A stretch of DNA of 6,085 nucleotides from Nitrospira sp. ST-bin4 (GTDB lineage Bacteria > Nitrospirota > Nitrospiria > Nitrospirales > Nitrospiraceae): positions 1-6,085 of the forward strand of contig MSXM01000096.1 in assembly GCA_002083565.1 (NCBI GenBank), in the 5' to 3' direction. The notes under the pieces were generated by a model. It ran no database searches and was not told where the DNA came from. It saw only the letters and a list, made by a program, of their open reading frames with translations. Both the position numbers and the translations under genes were made by a program. Below, piece by piece: positions 1-5,377 of the stretch (its first letter is position 1; each line of letters opens with the position of its first letter).

Positions 1-763
1 TCACCGTCGCCCCTCCCGGCCCCCCTGACCCGCCAAGAAAGCCTCCGATCGAGACCGGCCCTTGCGCCACGGCGAAGACTTGCTGGTTCGCGGCTTTCAG
101 AGGAGTGAGCAACAGCGTCCCGCCTTGAAGACTCTTGGCGTTCGCCATCGAGGATACGACCGCGTCGAGCGTCATGCCCGGCTTGGAGAAGGGAGGCAGC
201 TTCGCTGTCACCATCACGGACGCGATATTTCTGGTCAGCAGCTGAATCGGATCGATCACCAGATTGACGCCCATTTTGTTCAACATGGACATCATCGCCT
301 GGATCGTAAACTGTCCGCCGATGACTTGATCGCCGGTGCGGTCCAACCCGACCACCAGACCGTACCCGATCAGCTGGTTTTCACGCACACCTTCGATTGC
401 GCCGATATCCTTGATCCTCACCGCATCCGCTGTGAACGGGCAGAGTACGCAGCCGGCCAGCACGATTGGCAACACACGGCTCAATGCCTGTGTCGGCCGG
501 CTTGTCTGCGATGCTCGCGCTTTCCGGATCAGCAGGAAGAACCGAGACAGCCATCCCTGCTCGGAAGCCGGTTGCTGATTAGGTACCGGGCAGGGTGAAT
601 GCTCCAGCGGAACCCATCGCGCACGATCGGCATACGAAGGAGGATTATGCTCGGCCCGCCGAACCACGCCACTGAGGACCATCATCTGTAAGGAGAACGT
701 ATCCATGCGCGTTCGCCAGAACGTCTTTTTGGGAAGTGCTGTGCGTCTCTGTGATGTCGCCAC
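1..763 (-). CDS. flgI: FlgI, flagellar P-ring protein (3' end cut by window edge; long N-terminal leader)
   Basis: Periplasmic P-ring subunit that encircles the rod at the peptidoglycan layer. The visible part carries the FlgI signature: VRIKDIGAIEGVRENQLIGY, then GLVVGLDRTGDQ, ASVMVTAKLPPFSKPGMTLD, AVVSSMANAKSLQGGTLL, TPLKAANQQVFAVAQGPVS and a glycine-rich GGFLGGSGGPGGATV at the edge. A Sec signal core (VLPIVLAGCVLC) with cleavage after ADA near 422 precedes it. The start is uncertain. GTG 763 has GAGGGG 5 nt upstream and lies 11 nt after the flgH stop, and the frame has no stop from there. It would however add 93 residues before a normal-looking 21-residue signal peptide. A TTG at 484 (MSRVLPIVLAGC...) would give a normal protein but has no ribosome binding site. 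ATG 706 is a third option. The leader may include a decayed repeat. The gene identity is firm; the start is not. Confidence 0.9.
   Translation of the reverse strand, partial: MATSQRRTALPKKTFWRTRMDTFSLQMMVLSGVVRRAEHNPPSYADRARWVPLEHSPCPVPNQQPASEQGWLSRFFLLIRKARASQTSRPTQALSRVLPIVLAGCVLCPFTADAVRIKDIGAIEGVRENQLIGYGLVVGLDRTGDQVIGGQFTIQAMMSMLNKMGVNLVIDPIQLLTRNIASVMVTAKLPPFSKPGMTLDAVVSSMANAKSLQGGTLLLTPLKAANQQVFAVAQGPVSIGGFLGGSGGPGGATV
563..640. repeat. Possible decayed palindromic repeat copy D in the flgI leader
   Basis: The minus strand shows ATCAGCAACCGGCT at about 566-579, close to ATCAGCAATCAGCT in the arm of copy C. CGTATGCCGATCG at about 625-637 resembles CGTATGGCCGATGG at the other end of copy C. 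The middle is shorter and unlike the other copies, and the 15-bp core is not recognisable. I list it as a tentative remnant because order, orientation and rough spacing agree. Confidence 0.35.
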
Positions 764-768
764 AAATT

Positions 769-774
769 CCCCTC
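769..774 (-). promoter_or_regulatory. Candidate Shine-Dalgarno site for flgI
   Basis: GAGGGG on the minus strand directly follows the flgH TGA (775-777) and lies 5 nt from GTG 763, the usual arrangement for a downstream operon gene. It is the best translation signal in this frame. It implies a FlgI leader far longer than the signal peptide needs. Confidence 0.6.
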
Positions 775-1554
775 TCAGAATGGATAGATCCAATTCAGAA
801 TACGGATGAACCAGCCCGGCCGCTGGACGTCATCCAGCACGCCGAGACCGGCATACTCGATCTTCGCATCCGCAATCGCGGACGACAGCACGGTGTTCTT
901 CGTATCGACATCGACTCGGCGCACGATACCGCCGATCGTCATCAGCTGCTTTTCGCTGTTGACGGTCACTTCACGCCGGCCTTCGATACGAAGATCCCCG
1001 TTTGGCAATACTTCGGTGACAATGACAGAGATCGTGCCGGTCAAAGTGCCTTCGCGGCTGGTCGCACCCTTCCCGCCGAATTTATTGTTCGCGCTGGCAT
1101 CGATACCGAATCCGCGGCGAGTCTCATCACTCACCCGAATTCCTGGCAAGCCCAGATAACCCATGCCGCTTCCGATCAGACTATTATGGATCGTGGAGTC
1201 ACGTTGAGCCGACGTATCAGCCGACTTCGACCCTTTGTGATTTTCGACGATCTTCACGGTGAGAATATCCCCGGCTCGCATCGCGCGGAGATCCTCATAC
1301 AGATAGGCACGCCCGTTCTCTTCCTGCCAAAGCGACCCGACTGTTTTTGGAGGAGGCAGCGGAGGAACCACGATGCGGCTCGAGACACTGGGAGGACTGG
1401 AACAACCGCCAAGCAGAAGCATCATAGCTACCAGCCACACAAATATCCCGCGAAGGGTCGTCCGCTCGAAAGAGCCGATGGCTGATAACGGATGGCCAAT
1501 AGCACCTAACCGAATCACAGCATCGGCTGGCTTCGATTGCCACTCCGCTCTCAT
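775..1554 (-). CDS. flgH: FlgH, flagellar L-ring lipoprotein
   Basis: Outer-membrane lipoprotein that forms the L ring, the bushing for the rod. From ATG 1554 it is 259 aa. The lipobox LLGGC places the lipidated cysteine at residue 51, leaving a mature chain of about 209 aa, close to E. coli FlgH. Family marks include NGRAYLYEDLRAMRAGDILT, VEVLPNGDLRIEGRREVTVN-like text (here TEVLPNGDLRIEGRREVTVN), IGGIVRRVDVD, and the C-terminal SSAIADAKIEYAG with GWFIRILNWIYPF. Oddly, about 35 residues precede the hydrophobic stretch, and residues 2-28 or so are encoded by a palindromic repeat (AIGHPLSAIG). No other ATG, GTG or TTG sits just before the hydrophobic core with a usable leader. ATG 1554 has AGGAG 8 nt upstream. 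A GTG at 1593 is possible but lies in a tandem repeat and lacks support. Confidence 0.94.
   Translation of the reverse strand: MRAEWQSKPADAVIRLGAIGHPLSAIGSFERTTLRGIFVWLVAMMLLLGGCSSPPSVSSRIVVPPLPPPKTVGSLWQEENGRAYLYEDLRAMRAGDILTVKIVENHKGSKSADTSAQRDSTIHNSLIGSGMGYLGLPGIRVSDETRRGFGIDASANNKFGGKGATSREGTLTGTISVIVTEVLPNGDLRIEGRREVTVNSEKQLMTIGGIVRRVDVDTKNTVLSSAIADAKIEYAGLGVLDDVQRPGWFIRILNWIYPF
1470..1552. repeat. Palindromic repeat copy A, inside the flgH 5' coding region
   Basis: An 83-bp element running from AAGAGC (1470-1475) to GCTCTC (1547-1552), one base off the GCTCTT end of the other copies. It contains a perfect 8-bp inverted pair, AGCCGATG (1473-1480) and CATCGGCT (1521-1528). The core, minus strand GTGCTATTGGCCATC, is at 1491-1505. 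Over about 50 bp it aligns well with copy C, apart from extra bases near 1481-1490. It sits directly against the flgH ATG (1552-1554) and is translated as the FlgH leader. Confidence 0.7.
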
Positions 1555-1562
1555 ACCCTCAA

Positions 1563-1567
1563 CTCCT
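1563..1567 (-). promoter_or_regulatory. Shine-Dalgarno site supporting the flgH start
   Basis: AGGAG on the minus strand lies 8 nt from ATG 1554. It favours this start over the GTG at 1593, even though it means accepting a repeat-derived leader on the lipoprotein. Confidence 0.7.
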
Positions 1568-1583
1568 GTCTGCACTTTCCCCC

Positions 1584-1618
1584 CACCCCTCACGTTTCAC
1601 GCCTCACGTCTCACGCCC
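1584..1618. repeat. 7-bp tandem repeat between flgA and flgH
   Basis: Five 7-bp units in a row: CACCCCT, CACGTTT, CACGCCT, CACGTCT, CACGCCC. All begin with CAC and vary mainly by C/T changes. They fill the space directly after the flgA stop (1620-1622). On the minus strand they supply an in-frame GTG (1593) that is a tempting but poorly supported flgH start. Confidence 0.7.
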
Positions 1619-1619
1619 A

Positions 1620-2414
1620 TCAGAACTCCACCTGTACGAGTCCGGGCCCGACAATCTTTGCCTGGAGCTCCCGCCCTGAATCCAGATTGCTCACCATGAC
1701 GCTTTGACCCATGCGCCCGCTTGATTTCGTCACTCCGTAGGCTTGAATCGAAAGCCCGCCCCGCTTCGCTTCGATCATGACCCGATCGCCTTTTTTGATC
1801 AGAACCGGCGCTTTCAAGAATCCCGCGCGGAACGGGACATCAGCCGGGAGCGGGCGTGCCGCGCTCTTTCCGATCACCTCTTCCCGATCGGTGATGAAGG
1901 GATGAGACAACTGGTGCGTGCGCATGCGCACCGCCTTCAAATCCTGGCCATCGATGATTTCATCGGACTTCAATGACCGATTCGGAGCAAGCGCATCGAT
2001 CATCGCCGCCACATCAGCCAATACCTCGACGGTGTTCCAGGATTTCCCATTCACATTCACCGCCATTTGAAATGTGCGGCGCCCTAATCTCTCGTCATTC
2101 GATACAGGAACGACGTGGAACTCCATGTCTCCCGATGGAACTTTGATCGGCTCGGAAGGGTCCAATACCGTCACCTGGACGTCCTTCACCCTGCGGCCCC
2201 ACTCTGTTTCCAAATATCCGCGAATTGTCCTTGTCAGCAGCTCAACGGAAATCTCGCGCTCGGCAGGACGAATGACGCCTCCCTCATGGGAACGATGGCC
2301 CGGAGCTGCCGGCGAGACCGACATCGCCTCCGAACGAGCCGCCTCCGCCGGCGTCACAATCCGCAACGTTTCACTCAACAGAAACATCACCAACACAAGA
2401 TGGAATCGGCTCAT
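1620..2414 (-). CDS. flgA: FlgA, P-ring assembly chaperone
   Basis: A periplasmic chaperone that helps FlgI assemble into the P ring around the rod; it is not part of the finished flagellum. The protein is 264 aa. A Sec signal peptide is visible (MSRFHLVLVMFLLS, with probable cleavage after AEA at residue 25). The C-terminal SAF-type domain contains LIKKGDRVMIEAKRGGLSIQ, then GRMGQSVMVSNLDSGRELQA and KIVGPGLVQVEF, the classic FlgA ending. The N-terminal half is less conserved and is recognised mainly through this ending and the neighbours. The ATG at 2414 has GAGG 5 nt upstream, and the gene begins 15 nt after the flgG stop. flgH follows after a 65-nt gap containing a short tandem repeat. Confidence 0.93.
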   Translation of the reverse strand: MSRFHLVLVMFLLSETLRIVTPAEAARSEAMSVSPAAPGHRSHEGGVIRPAEREISVELLTRTIRGYLETEWGRRVKDVQVTVLDPSEPIKVPSGDMEFHVVPVSNDERLGRRTFQMAVNVNGKSWNTVEVLADVAAMIDALAPNRSLKSDEIIDGQDLKAVRMRTHQLSHPFITDREEVIGKSAARPLPADVPFRAGFLKAPVLIKKGDRVMIEAKRGGLSIQAYGVTKSSGRMGQSVMVSNLDSGRELQAKIVGPGLVQVEF

Positions 2415-2429
2415 GGCTCCCTCTACTCG

Positions 2430-3221
2430 TTACCGTCTAAGATTGTTGGCAATGGCCATCATTTCGTCGGACGCTTGAATCGTCTTGGAATTGATCTCAT
2501 AACTTCGTTGCGCGATGATCATGTTGACCATTTCTTCCGCCAGATTGACGTTCGAGCTTTCCAGGAACCCCTGCTGGATCGTGCCGAATCCGGTCGAAAA
2601 TCCACCGGTTCCCTGCGTAGGCGGACCGGACGCAAAACTGTCGATGAACAGGTTATTCCCCATCGCCACCAGACCGGACGGGTTGTCGAAGCGCGTCAAT
2701 TGAATCTGCCCGACCTGTGACGCCTGCGTAACCCCGGGCAGCAGCACAGAGACGGTGCCGTCCTGCCCGATATCGACTTTCAGCGCACCGGATGGAATCG
2801 TAATGACCGGATTCAGCAGGTCACCGTCGCCGGTGACGACATTGCCCACGTTGTCCCGCTTGAACGATCCGTTTCTGGTGTACATGATGGTGCCGTCCGA
2901 ACGGGACACTTGAAAGAATCCGGGACCATCGATGGCCAAATCGAGCTCGTTGTTCGTCTGACGCATGTTTCCCTGGAGCCACTCCTTCGCGACCGTTGTA
3001 GGCCGGACACCCGCGCCGACCTGGATGCCGACGGGAAACACCCCGACGTTCGACGCATTCGTGCCGGGAAGCCGCTGAATCTGGTACAGCAAGTCGGCAA
3101 ACTCCGCCCGGCTGCGCTTGAACGAATTCGTATTGACGTTCGCAAGATTATGCGCAACCGTATCGACGTTGATCTGCTGGGCTGTCATTCCGGTTGCCGC
3201 CGTCCACATCGCTCGGATCAT
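2430..3221 (-). CDS. flgG: FlgG, flagellar distal rod protein
   Basis: A 263-aa distal rod protein, the straight drive-shaft segment that passes through the P and L rings. The N-terminus MIRAMWTAATGMTAQQINVD and the motif AHNLANVNTNSFK (residues 23-35) are typical. NELDLAIDGPGFFQV and MYTRNGSFKRD follow in the middle. The C-terminus ends in VNMIIAQRSYEINSKTIQAS and MMAIANNLRR, close to the FlgG consensus. The length matches the usual 260-262 aa. The frame can be extended upstream to 3317, but those 32 codons are repeat-derived (containing RAIGHQPSAL), whereas ATG 3221 has GGGGAGG 5 nt upstream. flgA starts 15 nt after the TAA stop, so the two are probably translated from one message. Confidence 0.96.
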   Translation of the reverse strand: MIRAMWTAATGMTAQQINVDTVAHNLANVNTNSFKRSRAEFADLLYQIQRLPGTNASNVGVFPVGIQVGAGVRPTTVAKEWLQGNMRQTNNELDLAIDGPGFFQVSRSDGTIMYTRNGSFKRDNVGNVVTGDGDLLNPVITIPSGALKVDIGQDGTVSVLLPGVTQASQVGQIQLTRFDNPSGLVAMGNNLFIDSFASGPPTQGTGGFSTGFGTIQQGFLESSNVNLAEEMVNMIIAQRSYEINSKTIQASDEMMAIANNLRR

Positions 3222-3226
3222 AGAAT

Positions 3227-3233
3227 CCTCCCC
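3227..3233 (-). promoter_or_regulatory. Shine-Dalgarno site deciding the flgG start
   Basis: GGGGAGG on the minus strand lies 5 nt from the ATG at 3221. It lies just outside the palindromic repeat that ends at 3237, so the repeat left the native translation signal intact. This rejects the longer frame starting at 3317. Confidence 0.88.
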
Positions 3234-3236
3234 GTG

Positions 3237-3332
3237 AAGAGCCGATGGCTGATGGCCGATGGCACGAACCCGCTGTGCGCCGGCGCATTTCCGCTCCTGC
3301 CAGCAGCGATCCGCCATCTGCTATTCGCTCTT
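3237..3332. repeat. Palindromic repeat copy B (flgF-flgG junction)
   Basis: A 96-bp element bounded by AAGAGC (3237-3242) and GCTCTT (3327-3332). The left arm and the reverse complement of the right arm agree at about 21 of the first 28 positions. The core, minus strand GTGCCATCGGCCATC, is at 3251-3265. Short GATGGC-like units recur within the arm. It fills nearly the whole gap between the flgF stop (3337) and the flgG Shine-Dalgarno site, and may form a hairpin within the operon message. Confidence 0.78.
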
Positions 3333-3336
3333 AATC

Positions 3337-4107
3337 TCATACCACTCGTCCGACGTTCTGAATCGCCGTGTCGGTCATCCGATCAAATGCCTGCATCAAT
3401 TTCTGGGCCGACTCATAACTCCGCATCCCCTCCATCATCTTCACCATCTCACTGATGGCACTGACATTGGACTCTTCGATATGCCCCGCCTGGACCTGGG
3501 GATTCTTGGCCACCGCTCCCTTATCAGAGATGTACAGCCCGTCGGCGAATTTCTGCGGCATCTGATCCTCCGGAAATTCCATGACCTTGATCCGGTCCAC
3601 CGGTTTGTCGTCTACCTTGATTTCGCCTTGGGTCGTAATCTCCATTTTCCCGACAGGGAGCTTGATCTCGCCCTTCGCTCCCATCACAAGATGCCCCAGA
3701 TTGGTGACGACCCGGCGTTGATGATCGAGTGAAAACATGCCATTGCGGCTATAGCGAACGCCCTGAGGCGTCTGCACTTCAAAGAATCCGCTGCCTTGAA
3801 TGGCAAGATCCAGGGGATTGCCGGTCAATCGGATCCGGCCTGGTTCAAAGGTGGTCTTCATACGATGCGGCGCCGCAAACACCCGTTCAGCCGGGCCCAA
3901 CGGCTTGGCCATGATCTGCTGCGCAAGTCCGGCGCCGTAACCTATGCCGGGGATCGCCGCATGAGCACGAGGAAACATCGCCTTGAAGGCCTGTTCATCT
4001 TGCTTGAAGCCGGCCGTATTCACGTTCGCCATGTTATTGGCAAAGACCTGCATGCGCCGCTCATGCGCCAGTGCCCCGGATAAGATGGGGTAGATACCTC
4101 GATCCAT
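3337..4107 (-). CDS. flgF: FlgF, flagellar proximal rod protein
   Basis: A 256-aa rod protein of the flagellar basal body, exported by the flagellar type III apparatus and placed in the proximal rod in the periplasm. The N-terminal rod motif is seen at residues 23-35 (ANNMANVNTAGFK). The middle carries the family signature NPLDLAIQGSGFFEVQT and a typical YSRNGMFSLD. The C-terminal helix (SEMVKMMEGMRSYESAQKLMQAFDRM) is the conserved coiled-coil-forming end. There is no Sec signal, as expected for this export route. FlgF and FlgG are paralogues. This copy is called FlgF because it precedes the clear FlgG and has the less canonical C-terminus (MTDTAIQNVGRVV). ATG 4107 is preferred over GTG 4113 because AAGGAGG then sits 7 nt upstream. 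It is the first gene after the sigma-54 promoter. A palindromic repeat follows its stop. Confidence 0.93.
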   Translation of the reverse strand: MDRGIYPILSGALAHERRMQVFANNMANVNTAGFKQDEQAFKAMFPRAHAAIPGIGYGAGLAQQIMAKPLGPAERVFAAPHRMKTTFEPGRIRLTGNPLDLAIQGSGFFEVQTPQGVRYSRNGMFSLDHQRRVVTNLGHLVMGAKGEIKLPVGKMEITTQGEIKVDDKPVDRIKVMEFPEDQMPQKFADGLYISDKGAVAKNPQVQAGHIEESNVSAISEMVKMMEGMRSYESAQKLMQAFDRMTDTAIQNVGRVV

Positions 4108-4114
4108 GATCACG

Positions 4115-4121
4115 CCTCCTT
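4115..4121 (-). promoter_or_regulatory. Shine-Dalgarno site deciding the flgF start
   Basis: AAGGAGG on the minus strand lies 7 nt from the ATG at 4107 but only 1 nt from an in-frame GTG at 4113. This spacing selects the ATG as the flgF start. Confidence 0.85.
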
Positions 4122-4146
4122 GTCACACTTCAGACACAGTACCTTC

Positions 4147-4161
4147 GCAACCCTCGTGCCA
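4147..4161 (-). promoter_or_regulatory. Sigma-54 (RpoN) promoter for flgF operon
   Basis: The minus strand reads TGGCACGAGGGTTGC. This matches the sigma-54 consensus TGGCACG-N4-TTGC, with the invariant GG (-24) and GC (-12) separated by exactly 10 bp. Transcription would start about 12 nt beyond the GC, near 4135. That leaves a 5' leader of roughly 28 nt, which contains the flgF Shine-Dalgarno sequence. Position, orientation and spacing all fit a promoter for flgF-flgG-flgA-flgH-flgI. Sigma-54 control of rod and ring genes is known from Pseudomonas, Vibrio and Campylobacter, where an enhancer-binding activator is also needed; no such gene is in this window. Confidence 0.85.
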
Positions 4162-4324
4162 CGTCAACGGCCGTACAGCGGTTACCTCTGCGCGTAGCCA
4201 ACGCGGATTTTTCCAATAGGCCGCACAAGCGAGTCTCGGCATACACGCTCCGACCAGGCTGTTTCTGCCCTGCTCCGGTAAAATCTTCCGAGCAATCGTT
4301 TCCTCTGTGTGGTTCATTGAGAAC

Positions 4325-4435
4325 AAGAGCTGATTGCTGATGGCCGATAGCACGGAATCGGAACACAGCACCGGCTCGTGGCGACTCCCACTCTGGTCCG
4401 TACCATCAGCCATCGGCCATACGCCACCGGCTCTT
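4325..4435. repeat. Palindromic repeat copy C (fliA-flgF junction)
   Basis: A 111-bp element bounded by AAGAGC (4325-4330) and GCTCTT (4430-4435), a perfect 6-bp terminal inverted repeat. Inner arms also pair: 4337-4358 against the reverse complement of about 4397-4418 agrees at 17 of 22 positions by my alignment, with most differences being transitions that would allow G-U pairs in RNA. The 15-bp core shared with the other copies is at 4339-4353 (minus strand GTGCTATCGGCCATC). It could fold at the 3' end of the fliA message, but there is no T-run for a standard terminator. Confidence 0.75.
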
Positions 4436-4451
4436 TGACGCGAACAGTGCG

Positions 4452-5204
4452 TCATCGCGCCGCCTGCAGAGAGGCCTTCAGCCGCACAATGGCTTTGGTG
4501 TGGATTTGACAGACACGCGACTCCGTGACCTTGAGCATCTCCCCGATTTCCTTCATGGTGAGCTCTTCGAAATAGTACAACGTCAACACGAGGCGCTCCT
4601 TCTCCGGAAGGTTCTGGATGGCGTCGCCGACGGAATCCCGTTCCCGCTCGTTGACCAATGTCGCCAACGGATCGGGGTTGTGGGTATCGGCCAGCATCGT
4701 GACGACCTTGGGCTTATCGGGATCGGAAAGATTGAGATCGTCGATGCTGACGACCACCGCGCCTCTTGCGCGGAGCGTAAAATCATCGAGTTCATCCGGA
4801 GACATCTTCAATTCAGCGGCCACCTCTTCATCCTTCGGCGGCCGCCCCAAGCGATGCATCAGCTGCACCTGCGTCCGTTGCAACAGCCCGATACGCTCGT
4901 GCACCGAGCGCGGAATCCAATCCATCGAACGAATCTCATCGAGCATCGCGCCACGAATCCGGAATTCGGCGTAGGTCTTGAACTTGGCCTCACGAGATGG
5001 ATCATACTTATCCATGGCGTCCATGAGGCCGATCGTGCCGACCGAAATCAAGTCTTCCGCGTCCAGATAGGGTGGAAGACGAAAGGCAAACCGATGGGCC
5101 ATCACACGGATCACATGGGCGAATTCTTTGATGATTCGCTCACGTCCGATTTCATCGGCTGAACCGGGTTTCCGCTCTTGCAATGGGGCTGTGTTGCTTA
5201 TCAT
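4452..5204 (-). CDS. fliA: FliA, RNA polymerase sigma factor sigma-28 for flagellar genes
   Basis: Sigma-70 family factor of the FliA/SigD type (250 aa, a usual length for the group). It directs RNA polymerase to late flagellar promoters such as flagellin and is normally held by the anti-sigma factor FlgM. Region 2 spans about residues 25-100 and includes AEDLISVGTIGLMDAMDKYD (core binding) and FKTYAEFRIRGAMLDEIR followed by DWIPRSV (-10 recognition). Region 3 covers about 101-165 (GRPPKDEEVAAEL). Region 4 is at the end, with a helix-turn-helix around 215-241 (LTMKEIGEML, then VTESRVCQIH). FliA is favoured over a general or stress sigma by the short length, the missing region 1 and the DWIPRSVHER segment. 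The ATG at 5204 follows a modest AGGGA about 6 nt upstream. No flgM is visible here. The neighbour on its 5' side is flhG, and a 344-bp gap follows. Confidence 0.95.
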   Translation of the reverse strand: MISNTAPLQERKPGSADEIGRERIIKEFAHVIRVMAHRFAFRLPPYLDAEDLISVGTIGLMDAMDKYDPSREAKFKTYAEFRIRGAMLDEIRSMDWIPRSVHERIGLLQRTQVQLMHRLGRPPKDEEVAAELKMSPDELDDFTLRARGAVVVSIDDLNLSDPDKPKVVTMLADTHNPDPLATLVNERERDSVGDAIQNLPEKERLVLTLYYFEELTMKEIGEMLKVTESRVCQIHTKAIVRLKASLQAAR

Positions 5205-5377
5205 ACAAATCCCTGCGCGTCCTTTCGTCGAATGAACACGGAGAGGCGCCTGCTCAACTTATTCACGACCAATGCAATTTCTAATCCTCACACCAACAAG
5301 AGGAGTTGCGAGCTTCCGGTTGCGTAGTTCCACAAGACACGTTCAGAACACCCGCGACTCGCCACCTGAATTACTTT
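5205..5377 (-). other. flhG-fliA intergenic gap, no clear promoter
   Basis: This 173-bp stretch is more AT-rich than its surroundings. I find no GG-N10-GC sigma-54 site, no sigma-28 site and only weak sigma-70-like hexamers (TTGTTG, 17 nt, TGCATT). Reading on the minus strand it contains two adjacent imperfect 14-bp direct repeats sharing GGAA...CGCAAC, around 5304-5332. No hairpin with a T-run that would make a good terminator was seen, so read-through from flhG into fliA is plausible. Confidence 0.4.

Larger units (their letters stand above)
4108..4451 (-). other. fliA-flgF intergenic region with palindromic repeat and sigma-54 promoter
   Basis: A 344-bp stretch with no convincing gene. 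From the fliA side it holds a palindromic repeat (4325-4435), then about 160 bp of sequence without recognised features, then a sigma-54 promoter (4147-4161) and the flgF ribosome binding site (4115-4121). Open frames of 110 and 78 codons cross it on the minus strand, but they only translate the repeat and match no family I know. The 4162-4324 part is where enhancer sites for a sigma-54 activator (FleQ/FlrC type) would be expected. It contains an 8-bp palindrome, ACGGCCGT (4167-4174), just upstream of the -24 box, whose role is unknown. Confidence 0.6.

Noticed and set aside
736..1485. Plus-strand open frame of 249 codons opposite flgH
   Set aside because: It is antisense to a clear FlgH coding region and its translation resembles no protein family.
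3222..3317. N-terminal extension of FlgG to 3317
   Set aside because: The extra 32 residues are encoded by repeat copy B, whereas ATG 3221 has an excellent Shine-Dalgarno site and begins with the standard FlgG sequence.
4343..4350. GCCGATAG, resembling a sigma-28 -10 box (GCCGATAA), on the plus strand
   Set aside because: It is part of the repeated core, points away from flgF, and has no TAAA-type -35 box at the expected 15-nt distance.
1470..4435. CRISPR array as an explanation of the repeats
   Set aside because: Copies are about 1-2 kb apart and separated by genes, with no regular spacers and no cas genes.
4397..4435. Rho-independent terminator after fliA
   Set aside because: The palindrome can form a stem, but no run of T residues follows it on the minus strand.
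4123..4455. Minus-strand frames of 110 and 78 codons in the fliA-flgF gap
   Set aside because: They translate the palindromic repeat and the sigma-54 promoter region, match no known family and have no convincing ribosome binding site.
4500..5162. Long plus-strand open frame of 220 codons opposite fliA
   Set aside because: It mirrors the codon structure of the sigma factor gene on the other strand; its protein is rich in His, Arg and Ile without any family signature.
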